From Patescibacteria group bacterium (lineage in GTDB: Bacteria > Patescibacteriota > Patescibacteriia > Veblenbacterales > UBA10138): DNA of 42,033 nt. The position numbers were made by a program, and so were the translations under genes. The notes beneath the pieces are model-generated. The model saw only the letters and a list, made by a program, of their open reading frames with translations. It searched no databases and was not told the origin of the DNA. Every line of letters starts with the position of its first letter. Position 1 is the first letter of the stretch. Positions 15,221 through 24,114 of the stretch are shown one piece after another. The stretch lies in assembly GCA_018817715.1 (NCBI GenBank), contig JAHITT010000004.1, forward strand, positions 83,751 to 125,783, written 5' to 3'.

Positions 15221-17041
15221 TTATTGCTGAACCCTAGCCAATTCTTGACTAATAGCGGCAAAACGGGCCAGGACTTCTTCCAGCTCGTTATGGTCGCCGG
15301 ACTGTTCAGTTTGGCGAATTAAAACGCTTAAACGTTTAAGTTCAGCGCTTAAATATAAAACATTGAGTTGCTTAAGTAAGGAAGCTAATTCCGCTTCCAG
15401 TTCAAAAGACTCCATGTCAACGAAATCATGTTCAGCTTGGAGCTGGAGTATACCGATCAGCTGGCTCAATGAGGCTTCAGCTGAAAGCTCCTGTAAAAGA
15501 CTGCTAATTTCGTTAGTCTGATCTAAATTATAGTAAAGACGCAGCTGATTGTAAAGTTCTTGCAAGAGACCAGGCGGTACAACTTCAGTTTTAAAATTAT
15601 CCATAACTCTAGCAAAATAAGAAGGCTCCTTAATAATCAAAGCCAATAAACGCTGAAATAATACTTCCGGGCGAGTAGCTGGATTAATCGCCACAACTGG
15701 CTCCTCGGCTGATTTCTTATCTACAGAATATTTAAGAACTGGTGATTTTTGTTTAGTCATTAATAAAGAAAATTTTTGCCTAATAGCTGATTCGTTAACT
15801 TTAAGTTCCCTGCTTAATTGTTTAAGATAAAAATCTTGCTCAATTGGATCGGGTAATTTACCAATAACTGTTAATAATTTATCAGCCGCCTGACTTTGGC
15901 CTTGTCGACTGGTTATATCAATATTTTTTAAAACTGTCTGAAAGGCACTATCCACTATAGGCAAAGCTTGCTCCACGGCTTTTAGCAAACCTGCCTGGTC
16001 CTGCCTAGCACAATCATCTGGATCCTTGCCTTGAGGCAAAGTTATAACCCTAACTTCTAAACCAGCCTGCAAGGCTATATCAATACCCCGTTCGGCCGCG
16101 CTTTGACCAGCTAAATCCGCATCAAAAGCTAATCTAACTTCACTAGTATAACGTTTAATTAATTTGATCTGTTCTAAGGTTAAAGCCGTACCCGAAGTAG
16201 CCACCACATTTTTTATACCAACTTGCCAACAAGCCAACACATCCATATAACCCTCCACTAAAACGGCATAACCTAACTCTCTAATAAACTGTTTGGCTCG
16301 ATCTAAATTGTAAACCAACAAACTTTTATTATAAACCAAACCTTGCGGAGAATTTATATATTTAGCTTCTTTGGGTTCAACTTGTAAGGTCCGACCACCA
16401 AAACCAACTATACGGCCCTGCAAATCATTTATCGGAAACATTAACCGGTCACGAAATCTGTCATAAAGTCCGGGGCCCCGATCACTTTTAACACCTACTC
16501 CAGCCGCCACTATTTCCGATAAGCTAAAACCTTGATTAGTTAAATAAATACTTAACTTGTCCCAATCTTTAGGAGCATAGCCTAAACCAAAAACTGTTAA
16601 ACTATCCTGGTTCACTTGGCGTTTATTTAAATATTGACGAGGCACCACACCAAAAGAACCTAACAAATAGTCAGTATAAAATTTTTGCGTAGCTTCCAAA
16701 ACCGCAAACACCCGCAAACGCTGATTATATTCCCCGGGCTTGGCCTGATACTGTTGTAAGGTAACACCGGCTTTACGAGCTAAAATTTCCAAAGCTTCGG
16801 GAAATTCCAAACCTTCCATTTTTTGGACAAACTCAAAAATATCGCCACCAAGGTTGCAACCAAAACAATGCCACATCTGCCGTTCTTTGCTCACCATAAA
16901 AGAGGGGCTTTTTTCATTGTGAAACGGACACAAGCCTTTATAATTCTGACCAGCCGGTTTTAGTTGCATGTATTCGGACAACACATCCACTACATCCAGT
17001 CGCGACTTTATTTGTTGTACGTTGTCGTTGTTGGTTGCCAT
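15221..17041 (-). CDS. dnaG: DNA primase
   Basis: A 606-residue bacterial primase making RNA primers at the replication fork. The CHC2 zinc-binding domain is N-terminal ([14 protein letters not shown], then [11 protein letters not shown], residues about 38-66). The RNA polymerase core follows, with the Toprim part [17 protein letters not shown] and [18 protein letters not shown]. The C-terminal 170 residues are helical, as expected for the helicase-binding region. Length matches the family. It lies 26 bases after the asparaginase-like gene and 5 bases before rpoD, all on the minus strand, so one transcript is likely. Confidence 0.96.
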   Translation of the reverse strand: MATNNDNVQQIKSRLDVVDVLSEYMQLKPAGQNYKGLCPFHNEKSPSFMVSKERQMWHCFGCNLGGDIFEFVQKMEGLEFPEALEILARKAGVTLQQYQAKPGEYNQRLRVFAVLEATQKFYTDYLLGSFGVVPRQYLNKRQVNQDSLTVFGLGYAPKDWDKLSIYLTNQGFSLSEIVAAGVGVKSDRGPGLYDRFRDRLMFPINDLQGRIVGFGGRTLQVEPKEAKYINSPQGLVYNKSLLVYNLDRAKQFIRELGYAVLVEGYMDVLACWQVGIKNVVATSGTALTLEQIKLIKRYTSEVRLAFDADLAGQSAAERGIDIALQAGLEVRVITLPQGKDPDDCARQDQAGLLKAVEQALPIVDSAFQTVLKNIDITSRQGQSQAADKLLTVIGKLPDPIEQDFYLKQLSRELKVNESAIRQKFSLLMTKQKSPVLKYSVDKKSAEEPVVAINPATRPEVLFQRLLALIIKEPSYFARVMDNFKTEVVPPGLLQELYNQLRLYYNLDQTNEISSLLQELSAEASLSQLIGILQLQAEHDFVDMESFELEAELASLLKQLNVLYLSAELKRLSVLIRQTEQSGDHNELEEVLARFAAISQELARVQQ

Positions 17042-17067
17042 GTTATAAAAAACAACTTTTAAATATT

Positions 17068-17586
17068 CTACTCAAACCTCAGTAAATTAATATTCTTTTC
17101 CACTTCACTATATTTAAATAAACCACCGTTCATACACAAATACACACCCTCAGCCACGCTATTAAAAGAAGCTATACTATAACCTAAATTAAAAGCAGCG
17201 TCGGAAACAGCAAAACCCATAATCGGAATCATAGAACCGGTAATAATAATTTTTTTATTTATTGGACCATCAGTTATTAAATTTTCTTCCAAAAATTTTG
17301 CTGTGTCCTTCATGGTAAAAGTACCGTGGGTTATTAATATATTACTGTGGCTAGTTATTTTTATTTCCTTAACTAATTTTTCCAAATCTTCCCTTGTTAT
17401 ACTACGACTATCTTTATTACAAACGGTTTCAACGCTGAATGTAAAATGCGGCTTGATAAGATTTTTAAAATAACTATCAATAGTAGAATCAATTTTCATT
17501 AATTCTTTGTTGATATTTTCATAAGCCGGGTCGTTAAATTCCACCGTACCACCCATTTTTAGAATATGAATATGATTTTTTAACAT
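17068..17586 (-). CDS. Single-domain asparaginase-like protein
   Basis: A 172-residue protein matching only the N-terminal domain of type I/II L-asparaginases. Marks are IHILKMGGTVEF (the first catalytic Thr region), NKDSRSITREDLEKL, ILITHGTFTMKDTAKFL and KKIIITGSMIPI. In classical enzymes the second motif is THGTDT; here the aspartate is Phe (THGTFT), so ordinary asparaginase chemistry is doubtful. It is not simply truncated: stand-alone asparaginase-domain proteins of about 165 residues ending in a VYVAM.G-type strand exist, and this one ends in GVYLCMNGGLFKYSEV. A TATAAA -10 lies exactly 6 bases before the ATG, suggesting a leaderless mRNA. It heads a probable operon with dnaG and rpoD. 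Function unknown. Confidence 0.7.
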   Translation of the reverse strand: MLKNHIHILKMGGTVEFNDPAYENINKELMKIDSTIDSYFKNLIKPHFTFSVETVCNKDSRSITREDLEKLVKEIKITSHSNILITHGTFTMKDTAKFLEENLITDGPINKKIIITGSMIPIMGFAVSDAAFNLGYSIASFNSVAEGVYLCMNGGLFKYSEVEKNINLLRFE

Positions 17587-17592
17587 AGGCTA

Positions 17593-17598
17593 TTTATA
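17593..17598 (-). promoter_or_regulatory. -10 element of the asparaginase-like/dnaG/rpoD transcript
   Basis: TATAAA on the minus strand, preceded by TG, with 6 bases to the ATG at 17586. The layout gives a leaderless mRNA and supports the chosen start. Confidence 0.5.
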
Positions 17599-17728
17599 CA
17601 CTAACTATTAAAAAATAAATTTCCTACATCTTATAAAGTATACCCCGTCCTCCCCAAAGGGCACCAGAATGCTATTTATTTTATTACCCTTAAAAAAAAC
17701 TATTTAGCCTATTTTATTAATCTTTTTG

Positions 17729-17824
17729 GCGGAGAGGGGGGATTCCCCGCCGACAGCGGGGCAAACTGCCCTACCCGATACCTTGCGGTATATCCCGCCC
17801 TGGCGGGACGCATTAAGCTACTAT
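17729..17824 (-). pseudogene. Degenerate tRNA-Ser copy (3' side best preserved)
   Basis: Compared with the intact tRNA-Ser at 18114-18198, this stretch keeps the acceptor/T-arm part (17729-17745), a 19-base exact block CCCGATACCTTGCGGTATA (17774-17792), and a weaker D-arm-like end (17806-17824). The T loop is interrupted by a palindrome (CCCCGC / GCGGGG), and the anticodon arm is replaced by another (TCCCGCC / GGCGGGA). It cannot fold as a working tRNA. It takes up much of the 250-base gap 17587-17836; nothing else is seen there. Confidence 0.6.
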
Positions 17825-17836
17825 TAAAATAATAAC

Positions 17837-18076
17837 CTATTTAAACAATCTTTTAAATTCGTTACCACCATGATAACTTTTTATTTGTTTTTCTCTTTTT
17901 ACCGCCTCTTTTCTACTACTATATAATTCACTATATACCAATTTCCACGGCGCTTCTTTTTTAGTTAATTTACTTCTACTAGAATTATGCCTAATCAATC
18001 TATCTTCCAGATTACCAGTTGATCCTATGTAATACCTGTCCGTCTTCTGACTTTTTAAAACATAAACATAATACAT
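17837..18076 (-). CDS. GIY-YIG nuclease family protein (YhbQ-like, single domain)
   Basis: A 79-residue single GIY-YIG domain. YYVYVLKSQ and RYYIGSTGNLEDRLIRHN give the two signature strands and the catalytic Tyr/Arg; later KREKQIKSYHGGNEFKRL contains the conserved Glu/Lys part and the family's usual ending. These small proteins are common; their cellular role is poorly known. The start at 18076 is preferred over the ATG 15 bases upstream, because the GGGGGGAAAG before it can act as a weak Shine-Dalgarno sequence. It lies between tRNA-Ser and a degenerate tRNA copy. Confidence 0.82.
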   Translation of the reverse strand: MYYVYVLKSQKTDRYYIGSTGNLEDRLIRHNSSRSKLTKKEAPWKLVYSELYSSRKEAVKREKQIKSYHGGNEFKRLFK

Positions 18077-18113
18077 ATTCTTTCCCCCCAAAGAATATAT
18101 CTAATTTCCTAAG

Positions 18114-18198
18114 CGGAGAGAGGGGGATTCGAACCCCCGATACCTTGCGGTATACCTGCTCTCCAAGCAGGCGCACTAGACCACTATGCGACCTCTCC
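18114..18198 (-). tRNA. tRNA-Ser(GGA)
   Basis: An 85-base tRNA on the minus strand. The acceptor stem is GGAGAGG with TCTCTCC plus discriminator G. The anticodon stem-loop is CCTGCTTGGAGAGCAGG, with anticodon GGA. The long variable arm (TATACCGCAAGGTATC region) is typical of tRNA-Ser, and the T arm is GGGGGTTCGAATCCCCC. The CCA end is not encoded. Broken copies lie on both sides. Confidence 0.93.
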
Positions 18199-18257
18199 GC
18201 CCAGGAAATTAAACATTTTAAACTTACAAACTTTTTAAGATACCAAGTTACCGGGAT

Positions 18258-18296
18258 TATATCCCGCCCTTGGCGGTGGTATGCGACCTCTCCGCC
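18258..18296 (-). pseudogene. Degenerate tRNA-Ser fragment (5' side)
   Basis: TATGCGACCTCTCCGCC (18280-18296) matches 17 bases of the 5' end of the intact tRNA-Ser exactly. Next to it is TATATCCCGCCCTTGGCGG (18258-18276), almost the same palindrome that replaces the anticodon arm in the copy at 17729-17824. The two remnants thus share the same odd unit and flank the intact tRNA and the GIY-YIG gene. Confidence 0.6.
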
Positions 18297-18356
18297 AAAA
18301 AGACTAAACCCTATTTTAGCTTTGCTACTGTAACACTTTTCTTTAAAAAAATAAAG

Positions 18357-18397
18357 CCCTTGGGTAAAGGACTTATTATTAAAAATTTACCCAAGGG
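18357..18397 (-). terminator. Hairpin terminator of the 18416 gene
   Basis: A perfect 12-base stem (CCCTTGGGTAAA / TTTACCCAAGGG) with a 17-base loop, followed on the minus strand by CTTTATTTTTTT. It starts about 19 bases after the stop of the minus-strand gene. Confidence 0.75.
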
Positions 18398-18415
18398 GAA
18401 AACATGACTAACCAA

Positions 18416-18700
18416 CTAAATAAGCTGAACGCTGGCCGCAACAACCGTAAATATATCAAACGGATTTTGAGATTTTAACTTAGTGGCACCGGTTGAAGTT
18501 TTTAATAAAGTAACATTATCGGGTAACTTAATCTTTTCAACAACAGTATGAGGCAATCTTTGTTCTGAGGCCATAAATATTATTTCATCACCATCGGGAC
18601 GAAAAACATAATTATGTCCGCCAAACAAAATTTCCATATCCGAATTAATCTGTTTACAAACCGTCGGCCAGTTTGCTGAATTAAAAGGTTGGCTACTCAT
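18416..18700 (-). CDS. Hypothetical protein with a long untranslated leader
   Basis: A 94-residue soluble protein, not recognised. It shows a mixed pattern with GHNYVFRPDGDEIIFMASEQ and a Thr/Lys-rich part, without membrane segments or known motifs. A GGAG Shine-Dalgarno sequence lies 6 bases before the ATG, unlike most genes here. A TTGACG-N17-TATTTT promoter (18899-18927) lies about 200 bases upstream, giving a long leader that holds a second Shine-Dalgarno sequence with a tiny frame and a hairpin. A good terminator follows. The elaborate leader suggests post-transcriptional control. Confidence 0.55.
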   Translation of the reverse strand: MSSQPFNSANWPTVCKQINSDMEILFGGHNYVFRPDGDEIIFMASEQRLPHTVVEKIKLPDNVTLLKTSTGATKLKSQNPFDIFTVVAASVQLI

Positions 18701-18898
18701 TTTTACTCCATAATTTTATTTTAAAATTAGTTATTTTTTGCCTGCTTGTTAATTTATAGCAAGCAATTAGTTCTCACTCGACAGATGAGTCCGAGTGGAA
18801 AAGTGGAGAAAAATTTTAAAGAGCTTTTATTTTTTATGTAACCATTGGCCTCCTATATTTTTTGATAAATTTTATTTTGATAATTTTAATAGTAAACT
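18701..18898 (-). promoter_or_regulatory. Long 5' leader of the 18416 gene with mini-ORF and hairpins
   Basis: This is most of a 328-base gap (18701-19028). On the minus strand, reading from the promoter, it contains an AGGAGG followed 3 bases later by ATG-GTT-ACA-TAA, a three-codon frame near 18835. Next comes a hairpin, CACTCGGAC / GTCGAGTG, with one bulge (18787-18809), then TGCTTG / CAAGCA (18749-18775), and finally the GGAG start site. A leader-peptide or RNA-structure control is possible. No known riboswitch class is recognised. Confidence 0.4.
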
Positions 18899-18927
18899 AA
18901 AATAGCATTAAATTAAAGTAACGTCAA
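18899..18927 (-). promoter_or_regulatory. Promoter of the 18416 gene
   Basis: Minus-strand TTGACG (18927-18922), a 17-base spacer and TATTTT (18904-18899). Confidence 0.55.
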
Positions 18928-18975
18928 GGGTAATAATTAGATAAAATCTAAAAAATCTTATTAACCTTTGATTAA

Positions 18976-19011
18976 AAACACCCATTGTTAATTAAGTAAC
19001 AATGGGTGTTT
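18976..19011. terminator. Hairpin terminator of ppsA
   Basis: A perfect 15-base stem (AAACACCCATTGTTA / TAACAATGGGTGTTT) with a 6-base loop, just after the ppsA stop. T-rich on the minus strand side. Confidence 0.75.
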
Positions 19012-19028
19012 AAGTGCTAATACTTCAC

Positions 19029-21425
19029 TTATTTACGCTTTAACTTCTTTTCTAATTTGGCGATTCTTAATTTAGTTTCTAAAACCGTATCCGGATTTAA
19101 AGAAATAGAATCTATACCCTCCCTTACCAAAAACTCAGCAAAATCCGGGAAGTCCGAGGGCGCTTGCCCACAAATACCAATCTTAGTTTTAGAAGCCTTA
19201 GCCGCTTTAATTACCTGGCTAATTAAACTCTTAACTGCTTGATTACGTTCGTCATAAACATGGGCCACTAAAGCCGAATCCCTATCCACCCCTAAGGTTA
19301 ACTGGGTTAAATCATTGGAGCCAATAGAAAAGCCGTCAAAAATCTTGGCAAACTCCTGAGCCAAAATAACATTGGAAGGTATTTCACACATCACATAAAC
19401 TTCCAAACCATTCTGACCGCGTTTTAACCCTTCCTCGGCCATAATCTTAAGAACTTTTTGGCCCTCTAGTACAGTGCGGCAAAAAGGCACCATAATTTTA
19501 AGGTTAGTTAAACCAAATTCTTGTCTAACTTTTTTTAAAGCCTTACATTCCAAACGAAAAGCCGGCTCATAAGTTGGATCGTAATACCGAGAAGCTCCGC
19601 GCCAACCAATCATTGGGTTTCTTTCTTCGGGCTCAAAAGCTTTGCCACCAATTAAATTGGCATACTCATTACTTCTAAAATCAGACAAACGAATAATAAC
19701 ATCTTTGGGATAAAAAGCCGCTGCTAAGACAGCCACTCCTTCAGCTAATTTGTCTATATAATATTGGCTTTTATTTTTATAACCATAAGTTAGCTGATCA
19801 ATTTTTTTCTTAGCTGATTTATCCTTTAACTTACCATAATTCAACAAAGCTAATGGATGAATTTTTATAAAATCATTAATAATCAATTCCTGACGAGCTA
19901 AACCTACGCCGTCGCTGGGCAAACTAGACAAAGCAAAAGCCTGCTGTGGTTCACCTATATTCATCATAATCATTGTTTTGGTTTCGGGTAGTTTTCCTAA
20001 ATCAGTTTTCTTAATCTCAAAAGGCAACAAACCTTCATAAACTTGACCGACTTCTCCTTCAGCGCAAGAAACAGTAATCGGCTTACCCTCTTTAAGAGTT
20101 GTTGTGCCGTGAATAGTACCGACTATACAAGGAATACCCAACTCTCTGGAAACTATAGCCGCATGGCAGGTCCGGCCACCAGAATTGGTTACAATGGCCG
20201 AGGCTTGCTTCATAACCGGTTCCCAATCCGGATCGGTCATTTCGGTTACCAGCACGCTCCCGGGCTTAAAATGGCTAATCTGGCCAACCTGTTTAATAAT
20301 ATTAACCTTACCTTGACCAATTTTAGCTCCCACAGCTGTACCAGTTATTAACACTTTACCTTTTTTATTAAGTTGATACTTTTCTAGCATTTGCCTAGAT
20401 TTATTAGCCTCCACTGTTTCTGGACGAGCTTGAACCATATACAACTTATTAGTTAAACCATCTTTAGCCCATTCCATATCCATAGGTTTTTTGTAATGAT
20501 CCTCCACCTGAATAGCCCAAGTAGCTAATTGCAAAATTTCTTTATCGGTTAAAGTAAATTTTTGCTGGTCAGCTAAAGTAACATTTTTCTTAGCCGTAGG
20601 CCTATTACCCTGACCATAAACCAATTTAACTTTTTTGGAACCTAATTTTTTAGAAATAATTGCCGGATAACCTTTTTTAAAAGTCGGTTTAAAAACAACA
20701 TATTCGTCGGGATTAACATAACCTTTAACTATATACTCGCCTAAACCATAAGTGGCGTTAATAATAACTGTTTCACGAAAACCAGATTCCGTATCAATAC
20801 TAAACATAACACCGGATACGGATTTATCGGAACGAACCATTTTTTGCACAGCAATCGACAAAGCAATAGCAAAATGATCAAACTTTTTATCTACCCGATA
20901 AGAAATCGCCCGATCAGTAAACAACGAAGCCACACATTCTTTGGAAGCCTTAAGTAAAGCCTCCACCCCTTTTATGTTAAGGTAAGATTCTTGTTGACCA
21001 GCAAAAGAAGCGTCGGGTAAATCTTCCGCGGTAGCTGAAGAGCGCACGGCGACACCTAAATTAACAGTTTTAAATTCTTTACTTAAAGTTTGATAGGCTT
21101 TGGCAATAGCTTCTTTTAAATCCTCGGGAAATTCTGCCTGTAAAATAACTTGGCGCACTGCCTTACCACGAGCGGCTAAATCTTTAAGATTATGAGTATT
21201 CAAACCCTTTAAAAGGGTCCTTATTTTTTTATCCAAACCGGCCTGCTTTAAAAAATAACGGTAAGCATAAGCTGTTACAGCAAAACCATCTGGTACCCTA
21301 ACACCTCGTTTTAATAACTTTTGGTACATTTCACCCAAAGAAGCATTCTTACCACCCACCAAAGGTATATCCTTGATGGTTATTTGCGAAAAAGGCAAAA
21401 TGAATTGATTTGTTCTATTTGTCAT
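19029..21425 (-). CDS. ppsA: Phosphoenolpyruvate synthase
   Basis: A 798-residue enzyme turning pyruvate, ATP and water into PEP, AMP and phosphate. The N-terminal nucleotide-binding domain has LVGGKNASLGEMYQ, VPDGFAVTAYAY and VAVRSSATAEDLPDASFAGQ. The swivelling phosphohistidine domain has TNSGGRTCHAAIVSRELGIP with the catalytic His. The C-terminal PEP/pyruvate barrel contains GWRGASRYYDP, VMCEIPSNVILAQEF, GSNDLTQLTLGVDRD and KIGICGQAPSDFP. Length is normal for the family. Pyruvate phosphate dikinase is less likely from length and motifs. A small membrane protein gene lies 20 bases upstream on the same strand, likely co-transcribed. Confidence 0.95.
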   Translation of the reverse strand: MTNRTNQFILPFSQITIKDIPLVGGKNASLGEMYQKLLKRGVRVPDGFAVTAYAYRYFLKQAGLDKKIRTLLKGLNTHNLKDLAARGKAVRQVILQAEFPEDLKEAIAKAYQTLSKEFKTVNLGVAVRSSATAEDLPDASFAGQQESYLNIKGVEALLKASKECVASLFTDRAISYRVDKKFDHFAIALSIAVQKMVRSDKSVSGVMFSIDTESGFRETVIINATYGLGEYIVKGYVNPDEYVVFKPTFKKGYPAIISKKLGSKKVKLVYGQGNRPTAKKNVTLADQQKFTLTDKEILQLATWAIQVEDHYKKPMDMEWAKDGLTNKLYMVQARPETVEANKSRQMLEKYQLNKKGKVLITGTAVGAKIGQGKVNIIKQVGQISHFKPGSVLVTEMTDPDWEPVMKQASAIVTNSGGRTCHAAIVSRELGIPCIVGTIHGTTTLKEGKPITVSCAEGEVGQVYEGLLPFEIKKTDLGKLPETKTMIMMNIGEPQQAFALSSLPSDGVGLARQELIINDFIKIHPLALLNYGKLKDKSAKKKIDQLTYGYKNKSQYYIDKLAEGVAVLAAAFYPKDVIIRLSDFRSNEYANLIGGKAFEPEERNPMIGWRGASRYYDPTYEPAFRLECKALKKVRQEFGLTNLKIMVPFCRTVLEGQKVLKIMAEEGLKRGQNGLEVYVMCEIPSNVILAQEFAKIFDGFSIGSNDLTQLTLGVDRDSALVAHVYDERNQAVKSLISQVIKAAKASKTKIGICGQAPSDFPDFAEFLVREGIDSISLNPDTVLETKLRIAKLEKKLKRK

Positions 21426-21445
21426 GTTAAAAAAATAAATAATTA

Positions 21446-21910
21446 TTAAATTTGTGATTGATCATCATTGTCAGGTAATTCTTTGGTTCGAGCAAACTTG
21501 GGCAAATGAAAAAAACCAAAAGCTAACACACCAACTATTATGGCCAATAAACCACTCCAAATAGGTTCAGCTATTAAATTAAAAAATAACCAAGGGTACC
21601 AAAACCTTATTAAAGCAGCAACAGCTGAAACCAAAGCCCCACCTACAGCCGTTAATAAACAAATAACCGCTGTTTGTTTTAAGTTAGCCGGCTGAACTAA
21701 ACTTAAATAAGCATTAACTACCGCCGCCACCAACTGATAAATTAATACTAACGGAAAAACCATTCGGACATAAGACCAATCCAACCAAAAACTTCCCGTG
21801 TAAGTTAAAATAATTATTAAAGATAAAAAAACAAAAGGCAACTCAGCGACATCTAAGTACCAGCGCATTGGTTTTTGAAACAGTTCTATATTTAGTCCAG
21901 TTTGCGCCAT
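21446..21910 (-). CDS. Four-helix membrane protein, hypothetical
   Basis: A 154-residue protein with four predicted membrane helices: about 21-40, 48-72, 81-104, 113-136. The N-terminus is MAQTGLNIELFQKP and the C-terminal tail is charged. Not recognised. The start at 21910 is chosen over an ATG 30 bases upstream, because TATACT and TATAAT elements lie 8 and 3 bases before it, indicating a leaderless mRNA. It precedes ppsA by 20 bases on the same strand, so the two share a transcript. A link to PEP synthase function is not evident. Confidence 0.55.
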   Translation of the reverse strand: MAQTGLNIELFQKPMRWYLDVAELPFVFLSLIIILTYTGSFWLDWSYVRMVFPLVLIYQLVAAVVNAYLSLVQPANLKQTAVICLLTAVGGALVSAVAALIRFWYPWLFFNLIAEPIWSGLLAIIVGVLAFGFFHLPKFARTKELPDNDDQSQI

Positions 21911-21970
21911 ACTATTATAGTATAGCCTATTTTTTAACAAAAAACTACTTAAAAAGCCCCTTAAAACCTA

Positions 21971-22003
21971 AACGGCTCAACAATTTAGAATTGTTGAGCC
22001 GTT
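21971..22003. terminator. Hairpin terminator of groEL
   Basis: A perfect 15-base stem (AACGGCTCAACAATT / AATTGTTGAGCCGTT) with a 3-base loop, 31 bases after the groEL stop. Confidence 0.75.
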
Positions 22004-22033
22004 GGCTATAAACTATGCTTTACAAGTTATTTT

Positions 22034-23680
<1,647 letters not shown>

Positions 23681-23703
23681 TTAAGAATTACAAATCAATA
23701 AAA

Positions 23704-23994
23704 TTATTCAACAATGGCAATTACGTCGGATAATTGCAAAGTACCAAACTCTTCTTCCTCTATTTTAAATTCATCCAAGGCGTACTTTTTAAATAAAATT
23801 TTATCACCGACTTTAACCTCCATAGGAGAACGACTACCGTTGTCCAATAATTTACCCGGCCCCACAGCTATAACCTCACCGGTTTCTTGTTTTTCTTTAT
23901 CAACCGTATCTGGCAAAATAATACCCGATTTAGTGGTTTTGTCCTCCTTGGTAATTTTAACGACCAAATGGTCGCCTAAAGGCTGTAATTTCAT
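23704..23994 (-). CDS. groS: Co-chaperonin GroES (Hsp10)
   Basis: A 96-residue co-chaperonin that caps GroEL. It starts MKLQPLGDHLVVKITKE, the mobile loop contains TKSGIILPDTVDKEKQ with the GroEL-binding IIL, and GEVIAVGPGKL and VGDKILFKKYALDEF follow, ending LSDVIAIVE. Length is standard. It is the first gene of the groES-groEL operon, directly downstream of a CIRCE-containing promoter. No Shine-Dalgarno sequence is seen. Confidence 0.98.
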   Translation of the reverse strand: MKLQPLGDHLVVKITKEDKTTKSGIILPDTVDKEKQETGEVIAVGPGKLLDNGSRSPMEVKVGDKILFKKYALDEFKIEEEEFGTLQLSDVIAIVE

Positions 23995-24031
23995 AGATTT
24001 TTCTTTAATTATTAATACTTTTTAGACTTAA

Positions 24032-24058
24032 TTAGCACTCTACATTATAGAGTGCTAA
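24032..24058. promoter_or_regulatory. CIRCE operator (HrcA site) of groES-groEL
   Basis: TTAGCACTC-N9-GAGTGCTAA, a perfect match to the CIRCE consensus bound by the heat-shock repressor HrcA. The spacer holds the -10 TATAAT on the minus strand, so repressor binding would block the promoter directly. hrcA itself is not in this window. Confidence 0.95.
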
Positions 24059-24072
24059 TAGCATTTTAGCAA
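24044..24072 (-). promoter_or_regulatory. Promoter of groES-groEL
   Basis: Minus-strand TTGCTA (24072-24067), a 17-base spacer and TATAAT (24049-24044) within the CIRCE spacer. A TTGACA further upstream is not well placed for this -10. Confidence 0.65.
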
Positions 24073-24114
24073 GGTTTTTAACTGTGTCAAGTTCTTTTTT
24101 ATTACTTTGTGTTA

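Noticed and set aside
18019-18333. 104-codon + strand frame across the tRNA-Ser, containing SGERGIRTPDT
   Set aside because: It is the antisense of tRNA-Ser and the start of the GIY-YIG gene. This peptide is a well-known false product of antisense tRNA-Ser sequences.
18404-18478. 24-codon + strand frame overlapping the end of the 18416 gene
   Set aside because: No ribosome binding site, opposite to a better gene, and it begins just past a terminator hairpin.
18779-18815. Hammerhead-ribozyme-like string (GATGAGTCC...GGAAA)
   Set aside because: The core CTGATGA reads CAGATGA, the CGAAA is missing and the required three-stem pairing is not present. A simple hairpin explains it.
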